Assembly: GCA_037127255.1 (NCBI GenBank)
Contig: JBANSL010000009.1
Span: 41,330,475 to 41,394,474, forward strand
DNA length: 64,000 nt
Source of the DNA: Persicaria tinctoria
Lineage: Eukaryota > Streptophyta > Magnoliopsida > Caryophyllales > Polygonaceae
Reading direction: 5' to 3'
Of this stretch, positions 22,489 to 34,247 are shown in pieces; within the stretch, counting starts at the first letter, position 1, and every line of letters starts with the position of its first letter. Position numbers and translations under genes: made by a program. The notes under the pieces were generated by a model, which was given only the letters and a program-made list of their open reading frames with translations, did not search any database and was not told the origin of the DNA.

Positions 22489-25400
22489 CGATGTTGTGCA
22501 ATTCGGGTACATATTGGTCGAGTGTATGTTTTGGAAAACTGCACATGAATTTCAAATGATTTGAAAGTGTTTTAAAGGGGCAAAATGAACTTAAGATGCC
22601 TAACCGAAATTGGACTAAGTAATGAACTCGACTTGTAATAAAAGAGAAAAACCGACCAAACGGGGACACGAGTGGGTAGTAAAGGCGCTAGACAACCCCT
22701 ATTGGGTGTAGTTGGGAACGGTAGGCAAAATACTAGCTTGCTCTTTACAGATGGGTCTGGAAGTTTTCAAGGAGATTGTTATGGGTGTTATTAACTGATT
22801 CCATGCTGAGTGCTTGCTATGATAGAGATCTGATTTGGCATGCCTAACAACGAGTTGTGTATTGACTAATCTGTGCAAACGGGATAGTGGGAGTACCCTT
22901 GTTTCTGTGTGGTCAAACTCAGCTTCTGTGAAACAACCCCTTCCACTATATTTGTTGACCCTTTGATGCTCTTATTGAGTCTTTCTCCCGGATGTCAGTG
23001 TCTTCCATGGGGAAACGGGTTGGTAAACACATTGTGTCAGAATCGTGTATGGGTATGAAGGTTGTCTGAGTGAGTATTGGGAGGTGATTCTTGATGACAT
23101 TTTGAGTCAAAAGTAAGGTGTCCTGGGGCTGTCTTTCTTGATTCTTATGATGATCAACCAGTGTCTCCTTACCATAAAGATTCGTACCGGAGTCCCACGG
23201 GAATGAGGGGTGAAGAGTCAATTGGGAAAAGTCAATGGTTGCCCTTAGGGATTTCTATCCGGTTGTAATAGTGACTATCTCTGAAGTACATTACATGATT
23301 TGTAGTCACTGACATGTCCCTTGTGAATAACCATTAGTACCAAGTTGCTGTGTTAATACATATGTGATTAGTTACATTGCTCAAGTCTCGTGTTGTGCCT
23401 TGCCTTCTATCATGATGATACGTTGTAATAGCATGCCTACTTGACTTATCGTATTAATTATGCTAATGATTGATTGAAAGCATAAACCACATGATATGAA
23501 CCTACATGATAGTTGTTTTCTCCTGGGTTAGGTCCATGATAGTGTGATAAACTCTTCTTCGCATGAATGCTTGTAAATGATTTCTTTAGTATACTAGCTG
23601 ATGACGACTTGATGCTTATTACTCGTTTGAGACACGAATCTACAGCATGCCCATTTATTCTGTATTCGTCAGATTAACCCATGTTGTTGTTTTGCCATTA
23701 AGATTGTTGTGTAATTACTTGCGTTGTATGGAGAATAGGTTGGTATAATTGAGTCTTGGGAGATGCATCTTTTATCCCAGTATGTGTTGATTTGAACTCA
23801 TGTCCCCGTACCTAGTCACATTGCCCGTTAGTCCGTTACTTAGACTTGTATTATACCTCACTGCATTTCCTCCCATGCATCTATAACATTGGAATGTGAT
23901 TGATTGAGCTCTTGCATATGGACATTTAATCAATTAAAGACATGTATGTATCGTATGTATATTGAGTCATTAGTATCATGTAAGACCCTTAGTTGTGATT
24001 GGTGCGAGTTATACCTTACCTACCTTATTGCTGATTTTCTCTTGAGCTAGGTCCCTGATACTGTGATTCTCCCCTTTTATATCATCTTAGGTTTTACTCA
24101 TGATTAGACTAATGTGAATTCGATGAGCGACTTGCTTTTCATAATGGTAAATCCTAGTACGCTGCCATGTTATCGTTGGTAGTTTTCCCTATTACTCTAT
24201 GATATCCTCTCGTGCTTGCATAGATGTATGACTTGGCAACTCGTATGATCACTTACCACACTATATCATGTCTTCACATACGTAGGACGCATGAATGTTC
24301 GAATGAATCTAGTCGAATTGCCTTGATTGTAGTCACGTTTTGATATGTGCTAGTAGTATCTTGGAGGGCTTCTGTTTTCCACAATGATTACATGTTGTAC
24401 TTGTTCCATAGATAGTTATCATTTTATATGCCTTACGACGGTTCGTTCCTAGCATGATTATAATATGTCAACCATGATGCCCTTTTTTTTTTCTTTTGAT
24501 AATGCCTCATGTTTGTGAATATTATGTGAACCTCTTTTAATGACTCATGACCCTACTTGTATCACATCATGCGCCATTAATATCATGTAGGACTATGCCT
24601 TCTAAAAGCACATCGTCACATGATTACATGCCATCCCTGAACTATCACATGATCATTTCTTCCATAAGTGATAATTTTTATGATGTTCCTATGTGTTCTC
24701 GTCCAACGCGTAATCTGGTTATACCTCGCCATGCTATATTTGACTTCACTTGTTAGTGCGTATATCTTGCTCATGCATTGTCCGTATATGTGATACTTGC
24801 TATGTTCGCTAAATCCTGCATATCTGGTTTAGGGCGACTAGGCATTATGGCTTTCATGGAATGATAGACTGTTATTTTGCTTCGCATGCATCAATGTAGG
24901 CCTCAATCGTGTTTTTAGAAATGTACATGTATGCCGTTGTTCCTTGAGATAGGTACATGTTAGTGTGGATTGATATGGTTGGTTTGCTTGTGATGAACTC
25001 TTGCTACTCGTCACAAATTATCACCTAAATAGACTTCCATAAGGGCATCATTGCTATTCTCGGGTCGGAATTTTGTCTCTGGTTATCGTCTTTAGTTGTG
25101 GTCCGTGTTTGTCTCCGAAAGGAATTTGGGTTGTCTTCTCTTGTCACTCCCACATCTCCCCTAACTTGGACTCTTGTGCGATACATTGGGTGAGCGACCC
25201 CGTGGAAGAGAGAACGAAAAGTTAGATAGCGATTGAGCAGCGCGGCGGAAGTGTGGGCCCATAACCCACGGGCCTCAGGATCTATGATGTCGGCGGAACG
25301 GGCACGCATCGAGAATTACGGTTACTGTGTACGATATGACTTGCAGGCAGGATTTTTCTCCGTTATAATTGCTAGCCCTTTTGAATTTGTTAGTGATGAT

Positions 25401-27826
25401 ATTGCACTAACTTGACGATGAGATTTACGTGTTGATGTGCTGACTTGGTAATGATTGTTGCCCGATTGTTTGTTGTCTATGATGGTATGATTTTTACGCC
25501 TTACAGTTCTAATGTGCCATAACGTCATGATGTGTTGCTACTCTAAGTTGCTAGATATGATCTAAATTATATTACCAATAAAGTATGAATTGCAAATATT
25601 GAGAACCTGAATTATTTATCTGCTAAGGTTATGATGAAACATGCTAGCTAAAATGATGCATGCCTTAGGTGTTATAATTTTGATAACTGCTTCCTTTTTT
25701 TACATGTGGGGGAGATTCTCTTGTAGAGTGGTCGGAGGGCAGTGAAAGAGTTTGCGTCATTAGGATGTTCGATGGTGGTGTGAGTTAGAGTTGATGTGAG
25801 GATTGTTGGCTTAGGTAAGACTGAGTGAGCTTTGTGACCTATGGTAGGCAATGTTGGTGGTTCTGACGAGCTTTTGGGTGATGCTTGTGATGCTTCGGGT
25901 GGTACGAGGAGTGTAAGAGAGGGCTCGTGAATATTGAGGACATGGTGTTAGAGGGTACTTGGGTGTGCAGTTAGAGATAGAAGTTGGGTTCTTAGAGGGG
26001 TAAGATTTGAGTATCGAGATGAATTGGGATTTCTTTGGAGAATTTTTTGTTTGAGTTGACGTTGGCGAGTCTAGAAGAGGATTAGTCTTGGCTTGAGAGT
26101 GGAGATGGGCGAGTGGGGATTCTGTTTTAATTTGACTGGTATGATGTGAGGATTTTCTTGATGATGTGGTTTATTTATATTTGCTGGCATGATGCTAGAT
26201 AGCAACCATGATGAACCTGATATACGATGATACTACATACTGATCTGCAATATTAAAATCTAGTTAGTAGTGACAAGGGTTACCATGATATATTACTGCT
26301 TGTTATCCTGTTATAGAAGCATGTTAGGACGTGTTGCGATATGATATATGAGGTAATAATGAGTATGAACTGTGAGATAATGATGTGCTATTATCTGGAA
26401 GCATGATGTTTTATTATGTAGTAAGCATGGTGATGTATGATATGGTTGACTGGCATGATTATTGATTATGTAAATGATGAATATGACTTGAAGTATGAAC
26501 ATGACTTGTATATAGATGAGATAATGGTGCATGATTTATAAATGATCGTTATATGGTATTGTAATGAGTTGAAATGACGTTTTGTGAGTATGTTAGCATT
26601 TTGATGCATGGTATATGGTTAGATCTTTCCTTTTGCTGAAGCTTAAATGACATGATCGTGTGTGTTAGTATGTTGACAATTAGTATTAGACCGTTGACCT
26701 TATGATGAGATTCTGCTATGACTACCTTCACCATGCTAATGTTTGAATTGACATGCTAAATCTGGCAATGCGGAATAGAATTCGGATAGGCTGATAAGAT
26801 ACTGTTTGGTGAATATGCTGACATTCGATGACTGATATACCGCTTGACCTCCCCTTTGAGGAATCTTAAGAGCATAACTTGTTGTGTTGATGTGTTGCCA
26901 ATGAGTTTTAATTCGTTGACTCTATGATGAGGAGGTACCTTTTTTTTTTTTTTTTTACTTTGGTGTGATATCGAGGTGTGTTATGATTTTGGTATAGATG
27001 CATATTATGACCCTTAGTATGATGTGGAGATGTTGGTGTGACCCTATGGTACTGTGTTGGCATATGTTTGAGACTTGCATATGATGTACTCATTGAGGAT
27101 CGATTGGTTATGTGGTTATGCATTTTGATGGCTTGTGAACCTTGCTTGAATTAAGACTGATGAGTTGATTCAATTTTGGAAACTAGGAAGAGAATATGGG
27201 ATTAGCCCTTAGAGGTGTATGATTCCACCTCCGAGCTTCTAAATTTGATTGATTGTTATACGGTAAACTGATTGGGTTTTGGGAGATTTTTGACGAAATC
27301 TTGAGTTAAAGGGATTTGACTTGTTTTGGTGCAAAGTGCTTGGTTAAACGTCGGATTTGAAGATTTTGAACGATATAGAAAGGAAATAACTAGTTTTTAA
27401 AGAATAAACGCTATCGAGGGTTTCAACGATTTTGAGGCTAATCTTTTTCAATTGCGGAATCCCTTTTGAAACTTTTCAAACCCGGTTTTATATTATAACG
27501 ACTTACGAAGTGGATACAAGCATTTTATAGGGGCGCATATAGAATGCTTGCTAAGACCTAGTAGACACGTTATAATTGCTTTTTGAGTTATGATACGACC
27601 GAAAGGTCGGGGTAAGGGTGTGATAGGGGCCCATATCGCATACTTGCTACGACCAATTGGGAATATTGTGATCACGTTGAGGGTACTGTAAGGATCTCAC
27701 ACGAGCCCTAAGAGATGCTTACAGAATCAATAGCGTGATCCTTGGACTCACCAATTTCAAACTTCATCCCCTTGTTTTAGAATGATTTTAGTCTCGAGGA
27801 CGAGACTTATATTTAGAGGTGGATGA
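22489..27826 (+). other. Non-coding internal region of the LARD element
   Basis: About 5.3 kb without any frame that I can assign. Much of it (about 23280-27120) is rich in short ATG/CAT/TGATG words, and the frames on both strands are His/Thr/Ser-rich shadows. A T run lies at about 26940-26956. A short GC-richer island at about 25190-25300 includes the hairpin-forming GTGGGCCCATAACCCAC. The last bases (AGAGGTGGATGA, 27815-27826) form the purine-rich tract before the 3' LTR. Confidence 0.8.
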
Positions 27827-30800
27827 TGTAAAGACCGGGAAATTTTATAATATTAAATTATTAAAATAATGATTTATAATCATCATGCTTTCTAAGATTC
27901 GGGAAGTTTCGAAAATATTTGTCCTCGAGCAATTTATTTTATTCAAAATCATTCGAAGTAAATTTCGGAAATAATTCTAAATTGGATTTTCGGAGGGATT
28001 TTATTCCGCTTTTATGTTCCGAGGTTGGGAAAAATTACTTATTAAAAGTTTATTAATTTATTTCGGTTCCAAGATTTCGATTTAAAATTTACATGAGTCG
28101 GAATTGGGTCATGTGAGCGGATTGCGAGATTTAAATTCCGGGTACTTTGAATTTTGACCTTGGGACCACAAATTATTTTTATCACCTTTACCTCTGGCTC
28201 TTTTAGGAGAAAGCAGCTCCAATTTCCACTCTCCATCATTTTCGATCAGACCAGCCATTTGCAGCATCCTTGTGCCTATTAAAAAATGGAAAACAAACAA
28301 ATCTCCTCTTCCCTCTTGCTGCAACCGATCAGGCCACCTACAACCCATTTTTTCATCTTTTTAGATCTGAAGATGCATCTCCAACCAAACCAAATCCTGA
28401 GTATAACACTCCCTCCTCCCCCTCTTTTTCCACTCTACTGTTGCCGATGGACTAGCACCCCTCTCTCCCATTTTGTTCTCTGCAATGCTCTCTCTCCCAA
28501 TTGCTCCATGGAAAAACCCAGAAAACAAACAAAAACCCCCCATTGGAGCCCTGTTCGATCTGAAATCGCCTCCAACCCATCACTAAATTACCTCCTTTCT
28601 CCCTCCATTTCGTTCCAACTTCAAGTCACCAGACACCACCTTCCTCCTCCTTTCCGTCGTCGTCGTCGTCAGCCACCGTCGTTGTCGGGAAGCCACCTCG
28701 CAGCGCCGCCTAGCCTCGCTCTCCCCTATTTCGAACTGAGTTGTCACCTTTCATCTCCTCCATCTCCGCCCTCACCTTCTGCGACGCTAGGCCGCGCCTT
28801 ACATCTCCTCTTCCCTTCTCCGTGTCCAAGCCAGAAGCAGGGCTCCGACGTTCCCGGGCGAGCCGAGCCGCCGAGAAGCCCCCATCGCCGCCACCAGCTC
28901 TCTCGCGCCCATGTTGCATCCCCAAGGTCGATTTCTATTTTCTTACTCGATTTCGGTCCAAATCTCATCAAAATCTGCTTTTGGCTCATCCTTTACTCCT
29001 TCCTAGGCCCGATCAACTCTTCCTTCCCGTCGATTGAAGCCATTGCAGCCCCGAGCGTCTTCTCCGGCGAGAACAACCCCCTCGGTATGCTTTCCCTTCC
29101 TCCTCCTCCTCCCGTGTTCTCGTTTTTCTCTTGGTGTGGGGATCTTGGTCGGGGAGGGTTTTCGAGCAGCCTGAGATTGGGTTGGAGAGAGAGAGAGAGA
29201 GTGAGCCGCCGGCCGGGGCAGGGATTCTTCCTCCCTCCGCGTTTTCTGTCACCGAAGCAGAGCTCTGCTCTCCTGAGGGAGAAGCCGGTTGATTGGGCTC
29301 GGTTTTGGGCCTGACCCGGATACCTCATCCGGGTTATATCATTTATTTTGAATCCGGGTATTTCAGTGGGGGGAGAGATCCAAATCCGGATCCTTCATTC
29401 TTTCTTTCCTTCTCTGGGCTGGGCCGGGTTCCTTCTTTTATTCACATAAGGGTTGGGCTGTGAGATTGGGCTTTTGTTAGTAGATGGGTATTGTTGTTGT
29501 GTTACTTATATTATACAATTGTAGAGTTAACATGTTATCATATATTACCTATTTGATTAACCTATTGTTATTATTACTAAGACATGTTATTCCTGATTTT
29601 GTGATAAATATTGATTTTCTGAAATTATTATTATATATTATGAAATTATTTTAAATGTTTAATGGTGGGATTTGACTAAGTATGATTTTATTAATGGGTT
29701 TGATTTGAAGAATGATTTTGGTTGATGTTAATAGTATCGGAAAGGTGTTGGAAAACGGTTTTCCTATCGGTTGGTTTTGAGTATGTGGAGAACTTGGGTT
29801 CTAGTGTGTAAGAATGTTGGTTCGGTAGCTTATGGAAATGTCTTGATGATAGGTGTGTATTGGTTTTGGATTGCTTTGGACTTGCATTTGGGCCATTGTT
29901 TATGTTATCTTGCTGTTCTGCATCTTCAGGTAAGTTCCCTAGGGGGCTTACTCAGGTTGGACATTCATGCCTGTTGTTGCATTTTATGTTAGGTATTGCA
30001 TATGCATAAAAGCATGTCATGTAGTATCATGTTTAGGTTGCACTAATTGATTGAGCATCTGTTTACTTCATGCGTTTGAAACAGAACGGCTGTTATCTGT
30101 GATAGTCCTAGAGTCTTTGCTAGGGTCATATGGTAGCCCATCCTCATCGGGTACCTTGAGTCAATCGAGTCATGAACTTCCTTATATTATGAGATGCCTG
30201 CGGGCTTTATTGTGCAGCGGGTTAGGCATGCGTGCCGCCCGATTATGATGGAATGCATTCACGAGCTGGCTAGTCTCCGCCCTATCGGAAGGGGGTGGAG
30301 GTAGGAGAGGGATATACCACTTGGCATTGTCTTGGGCCCTTTACAGTATTTTTACACACTATTATAACTAGGAGCATGCTAGTGTGTTTTTACAGCACTA
30401 GAGCATCTTTATTAGGTATAGCACATACTATGTGGCCTCAGCGAGGACTGCCGGTCCCGCATGAGTGGCTCGATCTGACTCCTTTCCCCGTTCTTCTTTT
30501 AAAGGTATTTTCTGCAGATCTTGTTTGCTCCTTGCTTCTGTGACGGGAAACCCTTTGGTGAATCGAAGAACCTAGCTAATATTCTAACTTGGTAAAATGT
30601 TAATTACTTACTTATGATTTGGGTGGACCCGGCTTTGCCGTGGCATTTGTATCCTAGTTTTGCTTCCGCTTTACTTTCGGTTCAATTGGATTTTCGATAT
30701 AGTCTTAGGACAGGTAAAGGGTACCTAATGGCCCTTCGAGGCTTTTAGGGTTTGAAATCCCTCTTTCTACTAATCTTAAATGAGTTTGAAACCTCGACCC

Positions 30801-30879
30801 GTACCTGGATTGCAAGATCTGAACAAGGGGTTTTATCCCTTGAAACGTAACCCGGAAATCATAATTCTGGGCCGTTACA
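27827..30879 (+). repeat. LARD 3' LTR (3053 bp)
   Basis: It matches the 5' LTR with only scattered substitutions, but lacks the segment equivalent to 21052-21238. The joint is ATTTTAAATG, and the deletion ends share TTTAAA-like bases. The G run is only six bases. Confidence 0.92.
28286..29314 (+). other. Open frame in the GC/CT-rich block of the LARD 3' LTR, probably untranslated
   Basis: The LTR partner of 19677-20681. It shows the same Pro/Ser-rich reading with scattered substitutions and a different C-terminal end after an indel in a GA run (about 29186-29201). No domain was recognised. Confidence 0.35.
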
Positions 30880-30930
30880 AATCTCCCTTCTCAGTATCAC
30901 ACTTCGGTAAGGCAAAGGGGACTTTTATTT
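30880..30930 (+). pseudogene. CACTA second gene, remnant after the non-coding LTR element
   Basis: After the second copy of the TSD AATCT (30880-30884), the reading continues the 19218 frame as NLPSQY. A PSQ motif at this place is typical of the Transposase_24 family C-terminal region. About 40 bp later the homology stops and a truncated copia LTR follows, so the rest of the CACTA element is missing. Confidence 0.5.
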
Positions 30931-31379
30931 CTCGGTATCTTGGGTTGACTAGATAGAAGCGAGGTAGGCTTCGGGATATAGACGAGAGGAAGTTCTTCTA
31001 GGTTGTATCTAGGACTCATAAGGAAAGAGAAATAAAAGTTGTTTGAATCCCACGAGTTGGATAACCTTAGGCGGAGACGTGGGCTAGTTTAGAGCCGAAC
31101 TTCGTTAACAAGTCAAGTGTTATTTATTTCGTTCGCAGTTTGATTTAACTGTTTGTTTTTAAGATCACTACAGTTAGCTCAAGACACCTAAAGAGCAGTT
31201 CAAGACCTTGGGATAAAAAATTCAAGACTTTGAGATCGAGCTCAAGGCCTTGAGATTTGATATTAGGCCCTGCAAGTTGCTGGTGCTGAAGATTTTGCAA
31301 AAGATTCCAGACTTTATTCAATCCCCCCTTCTAGAGTATTTTATCAAATTATCATTTATATTAAGTACTCGATTCTTCA
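30930..31379 (+). repeat. P1 5' LTR remnant (3' part only)
   Basis: The stretch ACCTTAGGCGGAGACGTGGG and the end TCCCCCCTTCTAGAGTATT are recognisable relatives of the C-family LTR read on the minus strand. It ends CTTCA at 31379, two bases before the PBS. Roughly the first half of the LTR is missing; upstream is CACTA sequence with no target-site duplication at the joint. Confidence 0.75.
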
Positions 31380-31381
31380 AT

Positions 31382-31393
31382 TGGTATCAAAGC
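31382..31393 (+). other. P1 primer-binding site
   Basis: TGGTATCAAAGC, one base different from the standard initiator tRNA-Met site TGGTATCAGAGC, two bases after the LTR end. Confidence 0.85.
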
Positions 31394-31436
31394 TTAACTC
31401 ATATTTATTTGATTTAACAATCTGTGAGATCGATCA

Positions 31437-33185
31437 TGAGTACTGTAGGAGAAGGTGGATTCGCTCTAGGAAGGTCATCTAATCGCCCTTCTCTATTTTG
31501 TGGGAACAACTTTGTGCATTGGAGGTCCTTGATCAAAATGTTTATCACTGATCAAGATATGGAGCTTTGGGAGCGCATAAAGAAATGACCGTACGTACTA
31601 ATGAAACTCGGTACTGTAGGAGGAGAAGTGGCGAAAACAGAAGAAGAATACAATCAGACCGACCTGGAGAATGTGGCCAAAAACTTTCGGGTCGTGTACA
31701 TACTGTATTGTGGTTTGAATGCTGATGAATTCAATCATATTTCATATTGCAGGAGTGCTAAGGAAATCTGGGATAAATTGGTGGTGACCTACGAAGGCAT
31801 GAGTCAAGTAAAGGAAATCAAAATCAACATTTTGTTGCGGCAGTATGAACTGTTCAAAATGCTACCTACGGAAACAGTGAAGAAGATGTTCACAAGATTC
31901 ACACAGATCGTCAACAACCCGGATTCTCTCGGCATAACATTCACAAACGAGGAAAAGGTGAGGAACATTTTGAGGTGCTTACCTATATGTGGGGACCAAA
32001 GTAACCGCAATAGAGGAAGCTCACAATTTGTCCACTTTACCTGTGGATTATCTCCTCGGTAAACTGATTATCGAGGAGATGATTCTTGGTGAAGAAGATC
32101 GAGAAGTAGCCTCTAATGTGAAGAACTTGGCCCTAAAAGCAAAAAGGGAAGAAGCCACCTCGGATGATTTTGAAAGTGAAGATGAAGAGGATCCATTCAC
32201 ACTTATCACTAGAGGGCTAGCGAGAATACTCAAAATGAAGAAGCATTTTGTAAACCGAGAATACAACGACACATCAAAATCCAAAGGTAAGCCATATAAC
32301 TCCAATAATAAAACTAAATCAATGGCTTGTTTTGAATGTGGTGATACAGAACACCTAGTCAAGGATTTCCCGCAAAAGAAAAAGAATAAGTTTCAGAAGG
32401 GTAACCGAATGAAGAAACCTATGATGGCTGCATAGAGCGACTCCGACTCCTTAAGTGATTCTGAATTCTAGAAAGCTATGATCATGGAGAAACTCCTAAG
32501 AAGCATTTTGGAACTATCATAAGAGATTTAATTTCAAGCCCTATAGCAGTACTGTCCGAATTTCTTCAAATTGTGATTTTAAATGAAGAAAATTTTATAA
32601 ATGAAACTAACACCTTAAATGGGAGGCTTGTGGAACAAGGAAAAAGGCTTGAGGAAAATGTCGCTGGAAATGAAAAATCTCAAGGCCTCTCATTCGGCCC
32701 TTGACAGTAAAGTCAAGGCTTTGGAGACAGAAAACTCTATCTTGAAGCAAGATCTCTCCTCTCTAACTCTTTACACCATGCAGCTAGAGAAAGAGAAGAT
32801 CTCGTTGTTTGCGAAGTGTAAAGACCAGCAGACATCCCTCATGCATTTTACCCAATCCAAGGCCAATCTCGATAGGATATATGTTAAGTGAGCACCAATA
32901 ATCTCTTAACAAAAGTGGTATTGGATACAACAAATTTTTTCAAAGAAAAACCCTACCACTTTTGTGAAAGCTAAAGGAAATTGGCGCACACTCACATGTC
33001 ACTTGTTGTAAGAAGATTCACGTTAAAACTACTTGTCCATATCGTAGGAATGACCCTTATATAATTCGTACTACTTTCTTATTATGTTTAAGAGAACAGG
33101 TAAAACAAATATGGGTTCCTACAGGGACTAGACCACCAAACATGGTTAATCCTGATTATGAACCTAAGTTTGTAATTTGTTCTAG
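31437..33185 (+). pseudogene. P1 gag, degenerate
   Basis: Starts at MSTVGEGGFALG and shows the copia gag pattern NFVHWRSLIKMFITDQDMEL, broken by TGA at about 31587. It continues YNQTDLENVAKN, IWDKLVVTYEG and MFTRFTQIVNNPDSLG up to about 31985, shifts frame to TKVTAIEEAHNL, and reaches a zinc knuckle CFECGDTEHLVKDF. In that knuckle the last cysteine of CX2CX4HX4C has become Phe. A stop follows at about 32433. The coiled-coil part resumes at about 32619 (LKASHSALDSKVKALETEN), and the second knuckle region near 33000 is unreadable. Not functional. Confidence 0.85.
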
Positions 33186-33233
33186 CCGAAAAGGTTGAAT
33201 TTGATTGTTTTGCAGGATATCACCAAGACCAAG

Positions 33234-33757
33234 TGATACGGGGTTAGCTGTAAGAAGAACAAAGACTCGAAAACGCAGCAATAGAAGACTCGACAAAAGT
33301 AATGAAACAGACCGATAGAAGGGTGATTCAAACTAAGGTAGAACGAGATAAAAACCCCAGGCCTCCTAAGAGGGTAGGAACCAAGTATCAACTACTACAA
33401 AGCCCGCCTCTACAACCTTACACAACCAAGCGGACAACTTGGAGGCGCAAGGAGGGGACTTGTGATTACCAGGATCACCAAGCCCTCTCGTGGTTGATGA
33501 ACTCAAAGCAAACCAAGCAAGATCAACAACCAATTTGCAATCGATGAGCAACGCTATGAATCGATTGACTTTGTCACAGACGTGTTTCACACAAACTGTA
33601 TTTTTCTATTTCAAAGAGGCGTCAATTCTTCTACAATGAAAAGGCCGGCTAATATAACCCTAAACAAAGACTATTTTCTAATGAAAATAAATAAAAATAA
33701 TTATTTAAAATATCCCTCAAAATAGCATAATTAAATAAGGTTCTAAAATAACACATG
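33234..33757 (-). repeat. G2 3' LTR, remnant
   Basis: It begins TGATACGGGG on the plus strand, like TGATACGAGG at 52608, and follows the right LTR to AACACATG. It lacks about 60 bp present at 52625-52685. At CATG (33754-33757) it switches without a gap to the LTR of C2. Confidence 0.8.
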
Positions 33758-34056
33758 GCTTGAGTGCAATCTTCTATCTTTGGAAACTTCGGAAGCCATG
33801 ATCACGATTTGATCTTTCTCAGCTTTGAACGCTTTAATGAAGGATATAAAATTTAAAAAGCTTCCTGAAAGGTTAGTGAATATATAATAATATATTGAAA
33901 GCATATAATAACAAATAATAATATTCGAGCATAATAATATAGAGAACAAGTTTTGTGTTTCATCAACACTACTAAAGCTTCAAGACCTTTGACACAAACA
34001 GACTGTTAAGGCCTTTGAAACTTATTCCGATTTTCATCAAGGGAGTGGAGTTATCA
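33754..34056 (-). repeat. C2 3' LTR, remnant of about 300 bp
   Basis: It is nearly the same as 50240-50541. It starts at the CATG joint with the G2 LTR and ends GTTATCA before the polypurine tract. About 720 bp of the LTR are gone. Confidence 0.85.
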
Positions 34057-34247
34057 ATCTCCCCCTTGATGAAAGACAAAACCTGTGCATCCTTGCAACT
34101 TAGTCAAACAGATATAATATAAGTAAAATCAGACTAAGTACCTGCATGGGTTAGACGAATGTTGGATCATAATTTTAAAGCATGAAAAATATCCAACTGA
34201 AAACAAAACAAGGTCTTCCAAGACCTTCATAGCAGTTTAAAAAGTTT

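Larger units (their letters stand above)
19219..30879 (+). mobile_element. Complete non-autonomous LTR element with very long LTRs (LARD-like, Ty3/gypsy-derived)
   Basis: An 11661-bp element between AATCT copies (19214-19218 and 30880-30884). LTRs run from TGTAAAGACC to GGGCCGTTACA. A primer-binding site TGGTATCAGAGC follows four bases after the 5' LTR. The internal 5.35 kb has no gag or pol homology and no long frame. Just before the 3' LTR the sequence still reads like the end of a gypsy pol (SLEDETYI) followed by a purine-rich tract. Long LTRs, a retained PBS and no genes define large retrotransposon derivatives. The LTR start and internal end resemble chromovirus (Tekay/Del) elements, which is my inference for the helper lineage. 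Confidence 0.88.
3010..30930 (+). mobile_element. Decayed En/Spm (CACTA) DNA transposon, split by two LTR retroelements
   Basis: Two characteristic CACTA genes lie in order on the plus strand: a TNP2-like transposase (3010-6389) and a Ptta/En/Spm Transposase_24-type protein (6580 onward). The second gene is cut by a copia element at 8297/18002 and by a non-coding LTR element at 19218/30880. Target-site duplications at both cuts and continued protein similarity across them show that one element was interrupted. The right end was lost: about 45 bp after 30884 the sequence turns into a truncated copia LTR. Terminal inverted repeats were not found, so the true left edge is unknown and probably lies upstream of 3010. 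Confidence 0.75.

Noticed and set aside
22489..27826. Search for gag, RT or integrase motifs in the LARD core
   Set aside because: None of the usual motifs (CCHC, DSG, YxDD, DDE) appears in any supported frame, so it was kept as non-coding.
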